A stretch of DNA of 64,000 bases from an uncultured Anaeroplasma sp. GTDB lineage: Bacteria; Bacillota_I; Bacilli_A; Acholeplasmatales; Anaeroplasmataceae. Below the pieces are notes generated by a model. It ran no database searches and was not told the origin of the DNA. It was given only the letters and a program-made list of their open reading frames with translations. Below, in pieces: positions 36,579 to 45,949 of the stretch. Numbering within the stretch: the stretch's first letter is position 1; each line of letters opens with the position of its first letter. The translations under genes were made by a program, and so were the position numbers. The stretch spans positions 31,399 through 95,398 of the forward strand of contig CAMEJG010000003.1 in the NCBI GenBank assembly GCA_945919465.1, written 5' to 3'.

Positions 36579-37565
36579 CTAATTAAATTTGTAAGATATA
36601 TATTCGTTATATACCTTATCTTTTCTCAATATATCCTTCTTATCATTAATAAAATCACTATTAATAGAATTAGGCAAATACATACATTCTAAACAAATAG
36701 AATCATATTGTTTTTGTTTTCTATTATTGTTCATAATAATATCCTCAGTATAATTACAAGTGTATACTACTACTGCAGGATAGCTTGTAGATACTGTAAG
36801 CTTTCTTTTAGTAACATTATCAAATAATATTATTTGTTCATTTGAATTAGAATCAAAGATATAAGGATGATCATAACCATTAGTATTATTAATAATACTT
36901 TCATCAAATAAGTAGTCCTTAATTTGATGAGGATTTTTAAATGAATATAATTTATTACATGTAACTATCTCTGATGGAATAGCATTTTTTATTGATTCCA
37001 TCTTAGATGAATTAATGTATAAACTATGTTCTAATATATTATTACCACTTTCAGCATTTAAATTAAAATAAGCATGATTACTTAAATTTAACAAAGTATC
37101 CATATCAGAAGTAGCTAAATAATTAATAGTCAGTTTATTTTCATTTTTATATAATTTATATATTACATCTAATGATAAATTACCCGGATATCCTGATTCT
37201 AAATGAGGAGATTCAATACTAAATTCACAAATATATGCATCATCATCTTCTCTAACTTTATAACTGAACTCTTTATAGCTTAAGGAATCAATACCACCAT
37301 GTAATCCATTAGGATCATTTGATGGAATAGTATATTCTACATCATTTAAAATAAACTTAGAATTAGAAATTCTTCCCCCAGTCCTACCTATAGTTTTACC
37401 AAAATAGGAAGTAGCTTTAGGAAAATCATCTTTATTTTTAGGAGTGGTTATAATCGATGAAACATTACCTAGATTATCAGTTGTTTTAATATCTACTATA
37501 GAAGCTCCTATAGTACATAAAATAACCTCTGTATTATATTTATTCTTTAGTTCAATGAAACTCAT
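36579..37565 (-). CDS. galM: Aldose 1-epimerase
   Basis: 328 residues. It interconverts alpha and beta anomers of free sugars. GRTGGRI, NGLHGGIDS, the catalytic histidine in NLSNHAYFNL and the glutamate in CLECMYLPNS match the family. It lies 1 nt after the GH1 stop. In this setting it would convert beta-glucose released by the glycosidases to the alpha form used by kinases, rather than serve galactose metabolism. Cytoplasmic. Confidence 0.9.
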   Translation of the reverse strand: MSFIELKNKYNTEVILCTIGASIVDIKTTDNLGNVSSIITTPKNKDDFPKATSYFGKTIGRTGGRISNSKFILNDVEYTIPSNDPNGLHGGIDSLSYKEFSYKVREDDDAYICEFSIESPHLESGYPGNLSLDVIYKLYKNENKLTINYLATSDMDTLLNLSNHAYFNLNAESGNNILEHSLYINSSKMESIKNAIPSEIVTCNKLYSFKNPHQIKDYLFDESIINNTNGYDHPYIFDSNSNEQIILFDNVTKRKLTVSTSYPAVVVYTCNYTEDIIMNNNRKQKQYDSICLECMYLPNSINSDFINDKKDILRKDKVYNEYISYKFN

Positions 37566-37566
37566 A

Positions 37567-38904
37567 TTATTTTACTTCCTTTATTATTTTTTGATATTCA
37601 TAGAATGAATCTTTTTTAGTTCTTTTTAAAGTTTTAAAATCAACATATATCAAACCAAATCTTTTTGAATAGCCCTCTGCCCATTCGAAATTATCTAAAA
37701 GACTCCAATAATAATAGCCTCTAATATCAACTTCATTTGATGCTTTTTCTAATTCATTTAAATATCTATGAATAAAATCTATTCTATTAGGGTCATGAAC
37801 TTTTCCATCTAAGGAAATACTATCATGACAGCAAATACCATTTTCAGATATAATAATTGGATGATGATATCTTTCATATAAAAATTTTGGAATATAATAA
37901 AGACTTTCAGGAACAACCTGAAGCCAATTGATGTTTCCCTCAGGATAGCCGTACGGAAAAGGTAGCTTTGTTAATTTATCATCAATTAAATCATAATAAT
38001 CTCCTGAATAAACATTTTGATAACAATAATCAATAGGTTGATTAATTAATTCTAGATCCTCTTTTGTAATATTAGGAAGAATATCTTTAAACATTTCATA
38101 ATATTCATTAGGATAATCTCCTAAAAATACTGGGTCACTATATATTGATATTAAATTAGGAAATTCATAATCATTTCTTAATGAAAAATAATATTCCTTA
38201 CATTTATTATATAATTCATTATTATTATTCACTGGTACTACTCCTCTAGAACATGGGGCAATACCTATAGTAGAATTATTAACATTTTTTCTAATTATCT
38301 TAACTGCCTTTCCATGAGCCTTTAATAAATTATGAATTGCTAATAATATTTCTTTATTGCTTAATGACAAGCCAGGAGCGTGATTACCAATTCTATGACC
38401 TAAAAAGATTATTACTTGTGGTTCATTAATTGTAATATAATCCTTAATTAAATCACTAAGATTTTTAGTAAATACGTCTACATAGAAGCTAAACCAGTCA
38501 GAAAAATCATCATTTAATAGACCACCTTTTTCAAAAATATATTGAGGCATATCCCAATGATATAATGTAGCACATGGTGTAATTCCATTATTTAAACATT
38601 CTTTAGCTAAGTTTTTATAATATTCTATTCCTTTATAATTAATTTCATTATTCTCATTAATAATTCGGCACCAATTAATTGAAAATCTATAGGATTTTAC
38701 TCCTAATTCCTTTAATAATGAAATATCCTCTTTATATTTATAGTATGAATTACAAGCAATTTTAATATCAGAGCCATCAATAATGGCATTTTCTTTTTCA
38801 CAAAATTTATCCCAAATTGAAGGTACTTTACCATCATCTAAATATGCTCCTTCTATTTGTGATGCTGCTGTAGCACAGCCAAAAATAAAATCTTTATTAA
38901 ACAT
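37567..38904 (-). CDS. Glycoside hydrolase family 1 (beta-glucosidase)
   Basis: 445 residues from the chosen ATG, the usual GH1 length. It hydrolyses beta-glucosides such as cellobiose without phosphorylation. The N-terminal signature is FIFGCATAASQIEG, the acid/base glutamate is in YITINEPQV, the nucleophile in IISENGICCHD, and YYWSLLDNFEWAEGYSKRFG ends the barrel. A 6-phospho-beta-glucosidase is less likely because the importer next door is an ABC system, not a PTS. The longer reading frame to 39012 runs through the operator/promoter and lacks a ribosome site. AGAGG stands 8 nt before the ATG at 38904. Confidence 0.9.
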   Translation of the reverse strand: MFNKDFIFGCATAASQIEGAYLDDGKVPSIWDKFCEKENAIIDGSDIKIACNSYYKYKEDISLLKELGVKSYRFSINWCRIINENNEINYKGIEYYKNLAKECLNNGITPCATLYHWDMPQYIFEKGGLLNDDFSDWFSFYVDVFTKNLSDLIKDYITINEPQVIIFLGHRIGNHAPGLSLSNKEILLAIHNLLKAHGKAVKIIRKNVNNSTIGIAPCSRGVVPVNNNNELYNKCKEYYFSLRNDYEFPNLISIYSDPVFLGDYPNEYYEMFKDILPNITKEDLELINQPIDYCYQNVYSGDYYDLIDDKLTKLPFPYGYPEGNINWLQVVPESLYYIPKFLYERYHHPIIISENGICCHDSISLDGKVHDPNRIDFIHRYLNELEKASNEVDIRGYYYWSLLDNFEWAEGYSKRFGLIYVDFKTLKRTKKDSFYEYQKIIKEVK

Positions 38905-38947
38905 AGACTCAACCTCTATTAATTTTAAAACAGTAACTTGTACTCTT

Positions 38948-39000
38948 ATCTTACCATTTTTTATATTAAAAGTAAATAAAAAACTTAAACGTTTTCGAAA
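38948..39000 (-). promoter_or_regulatory. GH1 promoter with LacI-type operator
   Basis: Minus strand: -35 TTTACT (38976-38971), 17-nt spacer, -10 TAAGAT (38953-38948). Immediately upstream at 38983-39000 is ACTTAAACGTTTTCGAAA (plus-strand reading), an 18-mer identical to the one before the GH94 gene. Confidence 0.8.
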
Positions 39001-39031
39001 AAGAAAATACATTTAAGCTTTATATAAGATA

Positions 39032-40042
39032 TTAATTTAATTTTTTTACCGTTTGTCCCTCTTGAAGCTTACCTACAACACTTATTCTTTCTGGTAATGT
39101 TACTTTAGGATTATCAATTATTTCAATAAGCTTCTCTGAAGCCTTTTTACCTATTTCTACTGCGTCCTGAACATAGGTTGTGAAGATTGGACGCATAAGT
39201 CTTGATAACAAAATACCATCATAGCCTACAACACTTATATCCTCAGGAATTCTTAAGCCTTGCTTTTCTATTTCAGTAATTCCACCTAATAAAGAATAGT
39301 CATCAGGATAAATTATTACTGTTGGTCTATTCTTATTTTGAAGAAGCTCTCTTGTTATCTGACCAGATACCTTAGGGATATGATATCTTCCTTCTCTTAC
39401 AAAATCTTCATTAACTTCAATCCCATATTCACTACAAGCATTATAGAAGCCTTTTATACGCTTTTGAGTAACTGAAGTTAATTCTCCATGTATAAATGCA
39501 ATATTTCGATGACCCATTTCATATAGATATTTAATAATATCCTTCATTCCTTGTATATTATCAGAATTTACTGATGAATGATCATTAAAATCATAATCTA
39601 TTGTTATGGTTGGAATTTCACTTTCTACTATTTCTATTACTCTTGGATCCTTAAAATCCGCACATGCGATGATAACTCCATCGCAATTACGATATTTGGC
39701 ATGTTCATAGTAGCTACATTCGTTTTTACCTAGCTGATTAGAAATAAAGGTAATATCATAACCATGTTTTTTACATTCATCTCTAATATTACTTAATATA
39801 ATAGAAAAATATTCATGGGTTAAGCCTGAATTTGTTGAATCAATAAAAAGTAAACCTATTATATAGGAATGATTAGTTTTTAGCATTCTAGCAGATGAAT
39901 TAGGAATATAGCCCATTTCCTTTGCTACCTTTTTAACATACTCAACCGTTTTCGGATTGATATCAGTTTTACCATGTAATGCTTTGCTTACAGAAGCAAC
40001 AGAAAGTCCACATCTTTCAGCAATATCCTTTATTTTAACCAT
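39032..40042 (-). CDS. LacI-family transcriptional regulator
   Basis: 336 residues. The N-terminal HTH (VKIKDIAERCGLSVASVSKA) and hinge helix (NSSARMLKTNHS) are canonical, followed by a periplasmic-binding-like ligand domain (IGLLFIDSTNSGLTHEYFS, YLYEMGHRNIAFIHGELTS, VVGYDGILLSRLMRP). It should repress the surrounding beta-glucoside genes and be released by an imported sugar. TTG at 40048 overlaps the ribosome-site region, so the ATG at 40042 was chosen. It lies divergent from GH94 and upstream of GH1. Confidence 0.92.
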   Translation of the reverse strand: MVKIKDIAERCGLSVASVSKALHGKTDINPKTVEYVKKVAKEMGYIPNSSARMLKTNHSYIIGLLFIDSTNSGLTHEYFSIILSNIRDECKKHGYDITFISNQLGKNECSYYEHAKYRNCDGVIIACADFKDPRVIEIVESEIPTITIDYDFNDHSSVNSDNIQGMKDIIKYLYEMGHRNIAFIHGELTSVTQKRIKGFYNACSEYGIEVNEDFVREGRYHIPKVSGQITRELLQNKNRPTVIIYPDDYSLLGGITEIEKQGLRIPEDISVVGYDGILLSRLMRPIFTTYVQDAVEIGKKASEKLIEIIDNPKVTLPERISVVGKLQEGQTVKKLN

Positions 40043-40086
40043 TTTCAATCACTCCAATCAAAAAAATAATAGAAGCCTATATATAA

Positions 40087-40115
40087 ATCATAGAAAAAAA
40101 ATACAAATAAGTCAA
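40087..40115 (-). promoter_or_regulatory. Promoter of the LacI-family gene
   Basis: -35 TTGACT (40115-40110), 17-nt spacer, -10 TATGAT (40092-40087) on the minus strand. Confidence 0.75.
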
Positions 40116-40124
40116 GATTTATTA

Positions 40125-40179
40125 TTGATTTTTTATGGATAATAACATATAATATCAATGTACTTAAACGTTTTCGAAA
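40125..40179 (+). promoter_or_regulatory. GH94 promoter with LacI-type operator at the start site
   Basis: -35 TTGATT (40125-40130), 17-nt spacer, -10 TATAAT (40148-40153). The operator ACTTAAACGTTTTCGAAA at 40162-40179 covers the expected start of transcription and ends about 11 nt before the ATG, which suits simple repression. Confidence 0.85.
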
Positions 40180-40190
40180 GGGGAAAAAAT

Positions 40191-42611
40191 ATGAAATTTG
40201 GTTTTTTTGATGATTTAAATTGTGAATATGTTATCACAAATTATAATACACCTCTTCCTTGGATTAATTATTATGGTCAAGATGGTTTTTTCTCATTAAT
40301 GAGTAATACTTGTGGAGGCTATAGCTTCTATAAGGATGCAAAATTAAGAAGAATTACTAGATTTAGATATAATAATGTACCAAGAGATAATGGTGGTAGA
40401 TATTATTATATTAATGATGGTGGTACTGTTTGGAATCCAGGATTCCTACCTACTAAGACTAAGCTTGATTCTTATAAATGTAGACATGGCTTAGGATATT
40501 CTGTTTTTGAAAGTGAAAAGAATGGATTAAAAGCAGAATTAACATGCTTTGTACCTCTTAAGGATTTATGTGAAATAAACATGCTAACCTTAAAAAACAC
40601 TACAGATACTAAAAAAGAAATTACACTTCATGGTATGATTGAATGGTGCTTATGGAATGCAGTGGATGATCAAACTAATTTCCAAAGAAACTATAATATT
40701 GGTGAGGTTGAAATTGAAGATAAAGCCTTATATCATAAAACAGAATATAGAGAGCGTAGAAATCATTATTCATATTTCTATGTAAATCAAAAACATGATG
40801 GCTTTGATACTGATTTAGATACATTCTTAGGCTTATATAATTCATATGATACTCCAAATGCTGTTAGGGAGCAAATAAGCTATAATAGTGTTGCATCTGG
40901 ATGGAGTCCTATTGCTTGTCATATGTTCAAATTCACATTAGAGCCTAATGAAGAAAAAACATTAGTATTCCAAATTGGTTATGTAGAAAATGAAGAGGAT
41001 AAGAAGTTTATTGCTCCATCTGTAATTAATAAAGAAAAAGCTTATTTATTACAAGAAAAATATCAAACTAAAGAAAATGTTCTAGATGCACTTAAGGATT
41101 TAAAGAAATGCTGGAGTGATATGCTAGAAAAGATTCATGTTGAATCAGGTAATGATAAATTTGATAGAATGGTTAATATTTGGAACCAATATCAATGTAT
41201 GGTTACCTTTAATATGTCTCGTTCTGCTTCTTATTATGAAAGTGGTACTGGTCGTGGAATGGGATTTAGAGATTCATGTCAAGATTTATATGGTTTCTTA
41301 CATCTAATTCCTGAAAAATCAAGAGAAAGAATTATTGATATTGCATCTATTCAATTTAAAGATGGATCTACTTATCATCAATACCAACCATTAACAAAAA
41401 GGGGAAATGCTGATATTGGTGGAGGATTTAATGATGATCCATTATGGCTTGTAGGTGCAGTTGCTCAATATATAAAAGAAACTGGAGATGCTACCATCCT
41501 TAATGAGCCAACTCCATTTAACAATGAAGAAGGCTCTGAGGTTCCATTAATGGAGCACTTAAGAGTATCTATTAATTATACTATTAATCATAAGGGTCCT
41601 CATGGTTTACCATTAATTGGTCATGCCGATTGGAATGACTGTTTAAATCTAAACTGCTTCTCTACTACTCCAGGTGAATCCTTCCAAACTGCCTCAAATA
41701 AAGAAACAGGTAAGGCTGAATCAGTATTCATTGCAGGTATGTTTGTATATTATGGCAAGGAATATGTTGAATTATGTAATCGATATGGTGATAAGAATGA
41801 AGCCTTAAAGGTTATGGAAGAAATTAAAAAAGTTGAACAAGCTGTTATTGATTATGGTTGGGATGGAGAATGGTTTGTTAGAGCTTATGATGCGTTTGAA
41901 AATAAGGTTGGTTCTTCCGAATGTGAAGATGGCAAAATCTATATCGAACCACAAGGTTTCTGTACAATGGCTAAAATTGGTGCTGATTTAGGGCTTGGTA
42001 AAAAAGCCTTAGATTCAGTTGAAAAGCTATTAACTAATGATTATGGTGTTGAAATATTATATCCACCATATAAGGAATATCATGTTGAATTAGGTGAGGT
42101 TTCTTCATATCCACCAGGATATAAAGAGAACGGTTCTGTATTCTGTCATAATAATCCTTGGATTGTTATAGCTAATGCAACAGAAGGAAATAATGAAAGA
42201 GCATTTGATATTTATAAGAGAAATTGTCCTGCATATTTAGAGGATATTTCTGAGGTACATAAAACAGAACCTTATGTATATAGCCAAACAATAGCAGGAA
42301 GAAGCGCTAAGAATTATGGTGAGGCTAAAAATTCCTTCTTAACTGGTACAGCCTCTTGGACATTTGTAGCTGCAAGCCAAGCATTATTAGGATTTGTTCC
42401 ATATTATGATGGTTTAAAGCTTGACCCACATCTTCCAAAGGAAATGAAAAATGTAAAGGGTAGAAGAATATATAGAGGAGTTACTTATAATGTTACAATT
42501 CATAATGAAGGTAACCCTTATAAGCTAATTGTTGAGGGAAAACCTGTCGAGGGAAATATTATTCCATATAATAAAGAAGATAAAGTTGTTAATGTAGAGG
42601 TTTACTGCTAA
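40191..42611 (+). CDS. Cellobiose phosphorylase (glycoside hydrolase family 94)
   Basis: About 806 residues. It splits cellobiose with phosphate into glucose-1-phosphate and glucose, saving one ATP. The N-terminus (MKFGFFDDLNCEYVITNYN, then PWINYYG and CGGYSFYKDAKLRRITR) is characteristic of true cellobiose phosphorylases. The catalytic aspartate lies in HADWNDCLNLN, and GTGRGMGFRDSCQD and GSSECEDGKIYIEPQGF are further GH94 motifs. There is no signal peptide, as expected. AAAGGGG precedes the ATG at 40191. The longer frame from 40158 begins before the operator and is unlikely. Related phosphorylases for other beta-glucosyl disaccharides cannot be fully excluded. Confidence 0.92.
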   Translation: MKFGFFDDLNCEYVITNYNTPLPWINYYGQDGFFSLMSNTCGGYSFYKDAKLRRITRFRYNNVPRDNGGRYYYINDGGTVWNPGFLPTKTKLDSYKCRHGLGYSVFESEKNGLKAELTCFVPLKDLCEINMLTLKNTTDTKKEITLHGMIEWCLWNAVDDQTNFQRNYNIGEVEIEDKALYHKTEYRERRNHYSYFYVNQKHDGFDTDLDTFLGLYNSYDTPNAVREQISYNSVASGWSPIACHMFKFTLEPNEEKTLVFQIGYVENEEDKKFIAPSVINKEKAYLLQEKYQTKENVLDALKDLKKCWSDMLEKIHVESGNDKFDRMVNIWNQYQCMVTFNMSRSASYYESGTGRGMGFRDSCQDLYGFLHLIPEKSRERIIDIASIQFKDGSTYHQYQPLTKRGNADIGGGFNDDPLWLVGAVAQYIKETGDATILNEPTPFNNEEGSEVPLMEHLRVSINYTINHKGPHGLPLIGHADWNDCLNLNCFSTTPGESFQTASNKETGKAESVFIAGMFVYYGKEYVELCNRYGDKNEALKVMEEIKKVEQAVIDYGWDGEWFVRAYDAFENKVGSSECEDGKIYIEPQGFCTMAKIGADLGLGKKALDSVEKLLTNDYGVEILYPPYKEYHVELGEVSSYPPGYKENGSVFCHNNPWIVIANATEGNNERAFDIYKRNCPAYLEDISEVHKTEPYVYSQTIAGRSAKNYGEAKNSFLTGTASWTFVAASQALLGFVPYYDGLKLDPHLPKEMKNVKGRRIYRGVTYNVTIHNEGNPYKLIVEGKPVEGNIIPYNKEDKVVNVEVYC

Positions 42612-42619
42612 TATATATA

Positions 42620-42650
42620 ACATGCAATAGAGATATTGCATGTTTTTTTT
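42620..42650 (+). terminator. Terminator of GH94
   Basis: 10-bp stem 42620-42629/42634-42643 with GAGA loop and eight U. Confidence 0.9.
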
Positions 42651-42663
42651 ATGCATTTAATGC

Positions 42664-42698
42664 AAAATAAAAAACCATAGAGTATATCCTATGGTTTT
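42664..42698 (-). terminator. Terminator of the ABC importer operon
   Basis: AAAACCATAG/CTATGGTTTT stem (42671-42680/42689-42698) with U-rich tail on the minus strand, about 30 nt after the ATPase stop. Confidence 0.8.
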
Positions 42699-42729
42699 AT
42701 AGTAATAGTTTGTAAATATAATTTTTTTA

Positions 42730-44007
42730 TTATTTAATAACTTCTTCTTTTACTGGTTCTTCTTCTAATTTGAATTCACTAGCAGTAACTTCTAAATCAA
42801 ATTCAAGATTCTTTTCTGTATCTTTTGAAAAAATATGAACAACATTTCCATTAAATCCAAATGTTAATTCCTGATTCATATAATTCTTATAAACACCCTC
42901 AGTAGGAATAACAGCAATTACATCCTTGCCTTCTACTGTAGCATGTAAGTGTGAAGATGAACCCATAAGCTCTGAAACAGTAACTAAGCCCTTAACACCC
43001 TCATCAGTTATTTGAAGATTATCTGGTCTAACACCTATAATAATATCTTGTTCCTTAACATTATTATTTTTTAATCTTTCTTGCTTATCATCATTAGGTT
43101 TAACTTCATAACCATTGTTACATACAACATAATATCCATCTTCCTTAAGAACAAGCTTACCATCAAAATAATTCATTTGAGGGCTTCCAATAAATCCAGA
43201 AACGAAAATATTTCTTGGATGCTCAAATACATCCTGAGGAGTACCTACTTGTTGAATAAATCCATCCTTCATAACAACAATTCTATCACCTAAAGTCATT
43301 GCCTCAGTTTGATCATGTGTTACATAAATAAATGTAGTATTAATAGTTTGACGAAGCTTAATAATTTCAGCACGCATTTGATTACGTAATTTTGCATCTA
43401 GATTAGATAATGGCTCATCCATTAATAAAACCTTAGGATTACGAACAATAGCACGTCCTATCGCTACTCTTTGTCTTTGTCCACCAGAAAGATTCTTAGG
43501 TTTTCTTTCAAGATATTCAGTAATATTAAGAATTTCAGCTGCTCTTAATACTTTTTCATTAATTTCTTCTTTTGTTAAATGTCTAGGCTTTCCATCATCA
43601 CCCATAACCTTAACAAATTTCAATGGATATCCAATATTTTGGGCTATTGTCATATGTGGATATAATGCATAGCTTTGGAATACCATCGCAATATCTCTAT
43701 CCTTTGGTTCAACATCATTAACAAATTTTCCATCAATTAATAATTCACCCTCAGTAATATCCTCAAGTCCCGCAACCATTCTTAAAGTAGTTGACTTTCC
43801 ACATCCTGATGGACCTACTAAAACAATAAATTCCTTATCCTTTATATGAAGGTTAAATTGTTGTACTGCAACAACACCACGATCAGTAATTTGAAGATTA
43901 TTCTTCTTTACTGGAGCTTCAACTTTTTTACTAAATAATGATTTTTTTGGTTTTTTATCTACATATGGATATATTTTTACTATATCCTTTAAAATTACTT
44001 CTGCCAT
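42730..44007 (-). CDS. MsmK/UgpC-type ABC transporter ATPase
   Basis: 425 residues. It is the ATPase that energises CUT1-type sugar importers. Walker A GPSGCGKST, Q-loop FQSYALYPHMT, signature LSGGQRQRVAIGRA, Walker B VLLMDEPLSNLD, switch VTHDQTEA and the C-terminal TOBE-type regulatory domain (IIGVRPDNL) are all present. Compared with standard MsmK it has an extra lysine-rich stretch at about residues 12-42 and a small insertion before the signature. It is the last gene of the importer operon, behind both permeases, so it is probably dedicated to this importer. Confidence 0.93.
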   Translation of the reverse strand: MAEVILKDIVKIYPYVDKKPKKSLFSKKVEAPVKKNNLQITDRGVVAVQQFNLHIKDKEFIVLVGPSGCGKSTTLRMVAGLEDITEGELLIDGKFVNDVEPKDRDIAMVFQSYALYPHMTIAQNIGYPLKFVKVMGDDGKPRHLTKEEINEKVLRAAEILNITEYLERKPKNLSGGQRQRVAIGRAIVRNPKVLLMDEPLSNLDAKLRNQMRAEIIKLRQTINTTFIYVTHDQTEAMTLGDRIVVMKDGFIQQVGTPQDVFEHPRNIFVSGFIGSPQMNYFDGKLVLKEDGYYVVCNNGYEVKPNDDKQERLKNNNVKEQDIIIGVRPDNLQITDEGVKGLVTVSELMGSSSHLHATVEGKDVIAVIPTEGVYKNYMNQELTFGFNGNVVHIFSKDTEKNLEFDLEVTASEFKLEEEPVKEEVIK

Positions 44008-44024
44008 ATTTTACACCCCTTCTA

Positions 44025-44921
44025 TTAGCCTTTTACAGAACCAGCTGTAACACCTTTAATAATTGATTTAGATAAAATTAAATATACTATAACAACTGGT
44101 AAAATTGATAAGAATATTGCCATATAAACACAACCTAAATCTAAGCTACCCCAAGCTGTATGTTGAAGGGCATTAATCATTACTGGTAATGTTTTCTTAC
44201 TAGTATCAGTTAATAGTAAGGAAGGCATATATAAATTATTCCATGAAGCAACAAAGCTAAATATAAATTGTACAGCAATTGCAGGCTTCATAATCGGTAA
44301 TACTATTCTATTAAATGTTCCAAATTCACTAGAACCATCCATTCTTGAAGCTTCAATTAAATCTTTAGGAAGAGATGAACGTAAATATTGAATCATATAG
44401 AAAAATACTGATGGAGCTGCGATAGCAGGAATGATCAATATCCAAAGTTTATTCTTTAAATTCATTTGTACTGCTAGTTCAAAGAAACCAACAGATGATA
44501 ATTGAGTTGGAATCATCATTACTGCAAGAATAAATACTTCTGCAACCTTTTTCAATTTAAAATCATAAGCATAAATACCATAAGCTGTTAAAGCTGAGAA
44601 ATAACAGGTTAATATTGAAGAACCTAGTGCTATAACTAAACTGTTTGTAAAGCCTGAAACTGCATCAAAATTACCCTTAAATGCCGTAAATAAATTTGTT
44701 AGGTTTTGAAAGAAATATGATCCTGGTATAAAGCTTAATTGACCACTTTGTAATTGATTATTAGACCTTGTAGTATTAATAATTAATAAATAGAAGAAAA
44801 ATAAACATAATATAGATAATATTCCTAAAAATAAATATACAACGACTCTTAAAACATTTATTTTTACTTTAGCCTTTAAATTATCACTATCTGACTTTTC
44901 TAAAAATTCAGTTTTTTCCAT
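44025..44921 (-). CDS. ABC sugar permease, MalG/LacG type
   Basis: About 298 residues. Six membrane segments and the EAA loop (EASRMDGSSEFGTFNRIVLP) that contacts the ATPase. C-terminal KGVTAGSVKG is typical of CUT1 permeases of this type. A frame to 44957 exists, but GGAGG lies 6 nt before the ATG at 44921, 1 nt past the MalF-type stop. Inner membrane partner of the next gene. Confidence 0.92.
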   Translation of the reverse strand: MEKTEFLEKSDSDNLKAKVKINVLRVVVYLFLGILSILCLFFFYLLIINTTRSNNQLQSGQLSFIPGSYFFQNLTNLFTAFKGNFDAVSGFTNSLVIALGSSILTCYFSALTAYGIYAYDFKLKKVAEVFILAVMMIPTQLSSVGFFELAVQMNLKNKLWILIIPAIAAPSVFFYMIQYLRSSLPKDLIEASRMDGSSEFGTFNRIVLPIMKPAIAVQFIFSFVASWNNLYMPSLLLTDTSKKTLPVMINALQHTAWGSLDLGCVYMAIFLSILPVVIVYLILSKSIIKGVTAGSVKG

Positions 44922-44922
44922 A

Positions 44923-45861
44923 TTAATCCTCCTTCTTATTAATTGACTTAAATACAAAGATACTTAAGATTCCTGTAATAATAAATAGAATTACTGAAAC
45001 AGCACCGGCATATCCATAATTATTAGAACTAATATATTGATTAATTAGCATAACCATTGTCTTTGTATCGTTATTTTGAGCCTTTCCTGTTAATACCTGA
45101 GGAACGTCAAACATTTGTAAACCACCAATCATTGAAGTGATAATTACATATACAACTGTTGGCTTCAATAATGGTAGGGTGATATCAAATAATATTCTTG
45201 GTGATGATGCACCATCAATCTTTGCAGATTCGAATATACTATCATCTATACTTTGAATACCAGCCATTAATAATATAGTTGTGTTACCAAACCACATCAA
45301 GAAATTCATTGTAGCTACTAAGATTCTTGCCCAAGTAGCATTAGAAATAAAATCAAAATTTGAAGCAATTAAGCCTGCATCCTCAAACATTTTATGGAAT
45401 GGTCCAATAGTTGAGAATAATACTAAGAATAATGCTGCAAAAGCAGATGCCATAATTAAATTAGGCATATAGAATAATGTTTTAAAGAAACTACTCAATT
45501 TTAGTTTTAACTTTGATGCAGTAAATATCAAAGCTAAAAGTAAAGATACTAATAATTGTGGAATTGCTCCCATAACCCACATAATTAACGTATTACCTAA
45601 ATTCTTAAAAACAGCAATTTCACCTCTATCATTTGCTTGAAATATTGCAACATAATTATCAAAGCCACAAAAATATGGTTCAAAATCTAAAATATTTCCA
45701 TCCTGAGGTATAAAATTCTTAAAACTATCCACTATCGTTACTACCTGAGGTATTAAAGTAAATAAAAGATAAACAATAAAGAAAGAAGCAATGAAAATAT
45801 ATCCCCATTTTGCATAGCTTACTGTTCTATGTTTTGTCTTTTTGTCAAAACTTTGTTCCAT
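44923..45861 (-). CDS. ABC sugar permease, MalF/LacF type
   Basis: 312 residues. Six predicted membrane segments, the EAA loop ESAKIDGASSPRILFDITLP and AKWGYIFIASFFIVYLLFTL as the first segment. AGGAGG precedes the ATG. It follows the binding-protein gene after a hairpin that should lower its expression relative to the binding protein. Together with the second permease it forms the channel for imported oligosaccharides. Confidence 0.92.
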   Translation of the reverse strand: MEQSFDKKTKHRTVSYAKWGYIFIASFFIVYLLFTLIPQVVTIVDSFKNFIPQDGNILDFEPYFCGFDNYVAIFQANDRGEIAVFKNLGNTLIMWVMGAIPQLLVSLLLALIFTASKLKLKLSSFFKTLFYMPNLIMASAFAALFLVLFSTIGPFHKMFEDAGLIASNFDFISNATWARILVATMNFLMWFGNTTILLMAGIQSIDDSIFESAKIDGASSPRILFDITLPLLKPTVVYVIITSMIGGLQMFDVPQVLTGKAQNNDTKTMVMLINQYISSNNYGYAGAVSVILFIITGILSIFVFKSINKKED

Positions 45862-45887
45862 TTAAAAACCTCCTAAAATACTAAAAA

Positions 45888-45926
45888 TTTTTATAAAAGC
45901 CATGATAGAAATATCCATCATGGCTT
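45888..45926 (-). terminator. Intercistronic terminator-like hairpin between binding protein and permeases
   Basis: AAGCCATGAT/ATCATGGCTT stem (45897-45906/45917-45926) followed on the minus strand by a U-rich tract. Partial termination or mRNA stabilisation here would give excess binding protein over permease. Confidence 0.75.
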
Positions 45927-45949
45927 CCTAGTCATATAAAATTTATTAA

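Noticed and set aside
38905..39012. N-terminal extension of the GH1 gene
   Set aside because: The extra codons overlap the LacI operator and promoter, and lack family similarity and a ribosome site.
40158..40190. N-terminal extension of GH94
   Set aside because: The extra frame covers the operator and probable transcription start. AAAGGGG precedes the later ATG.
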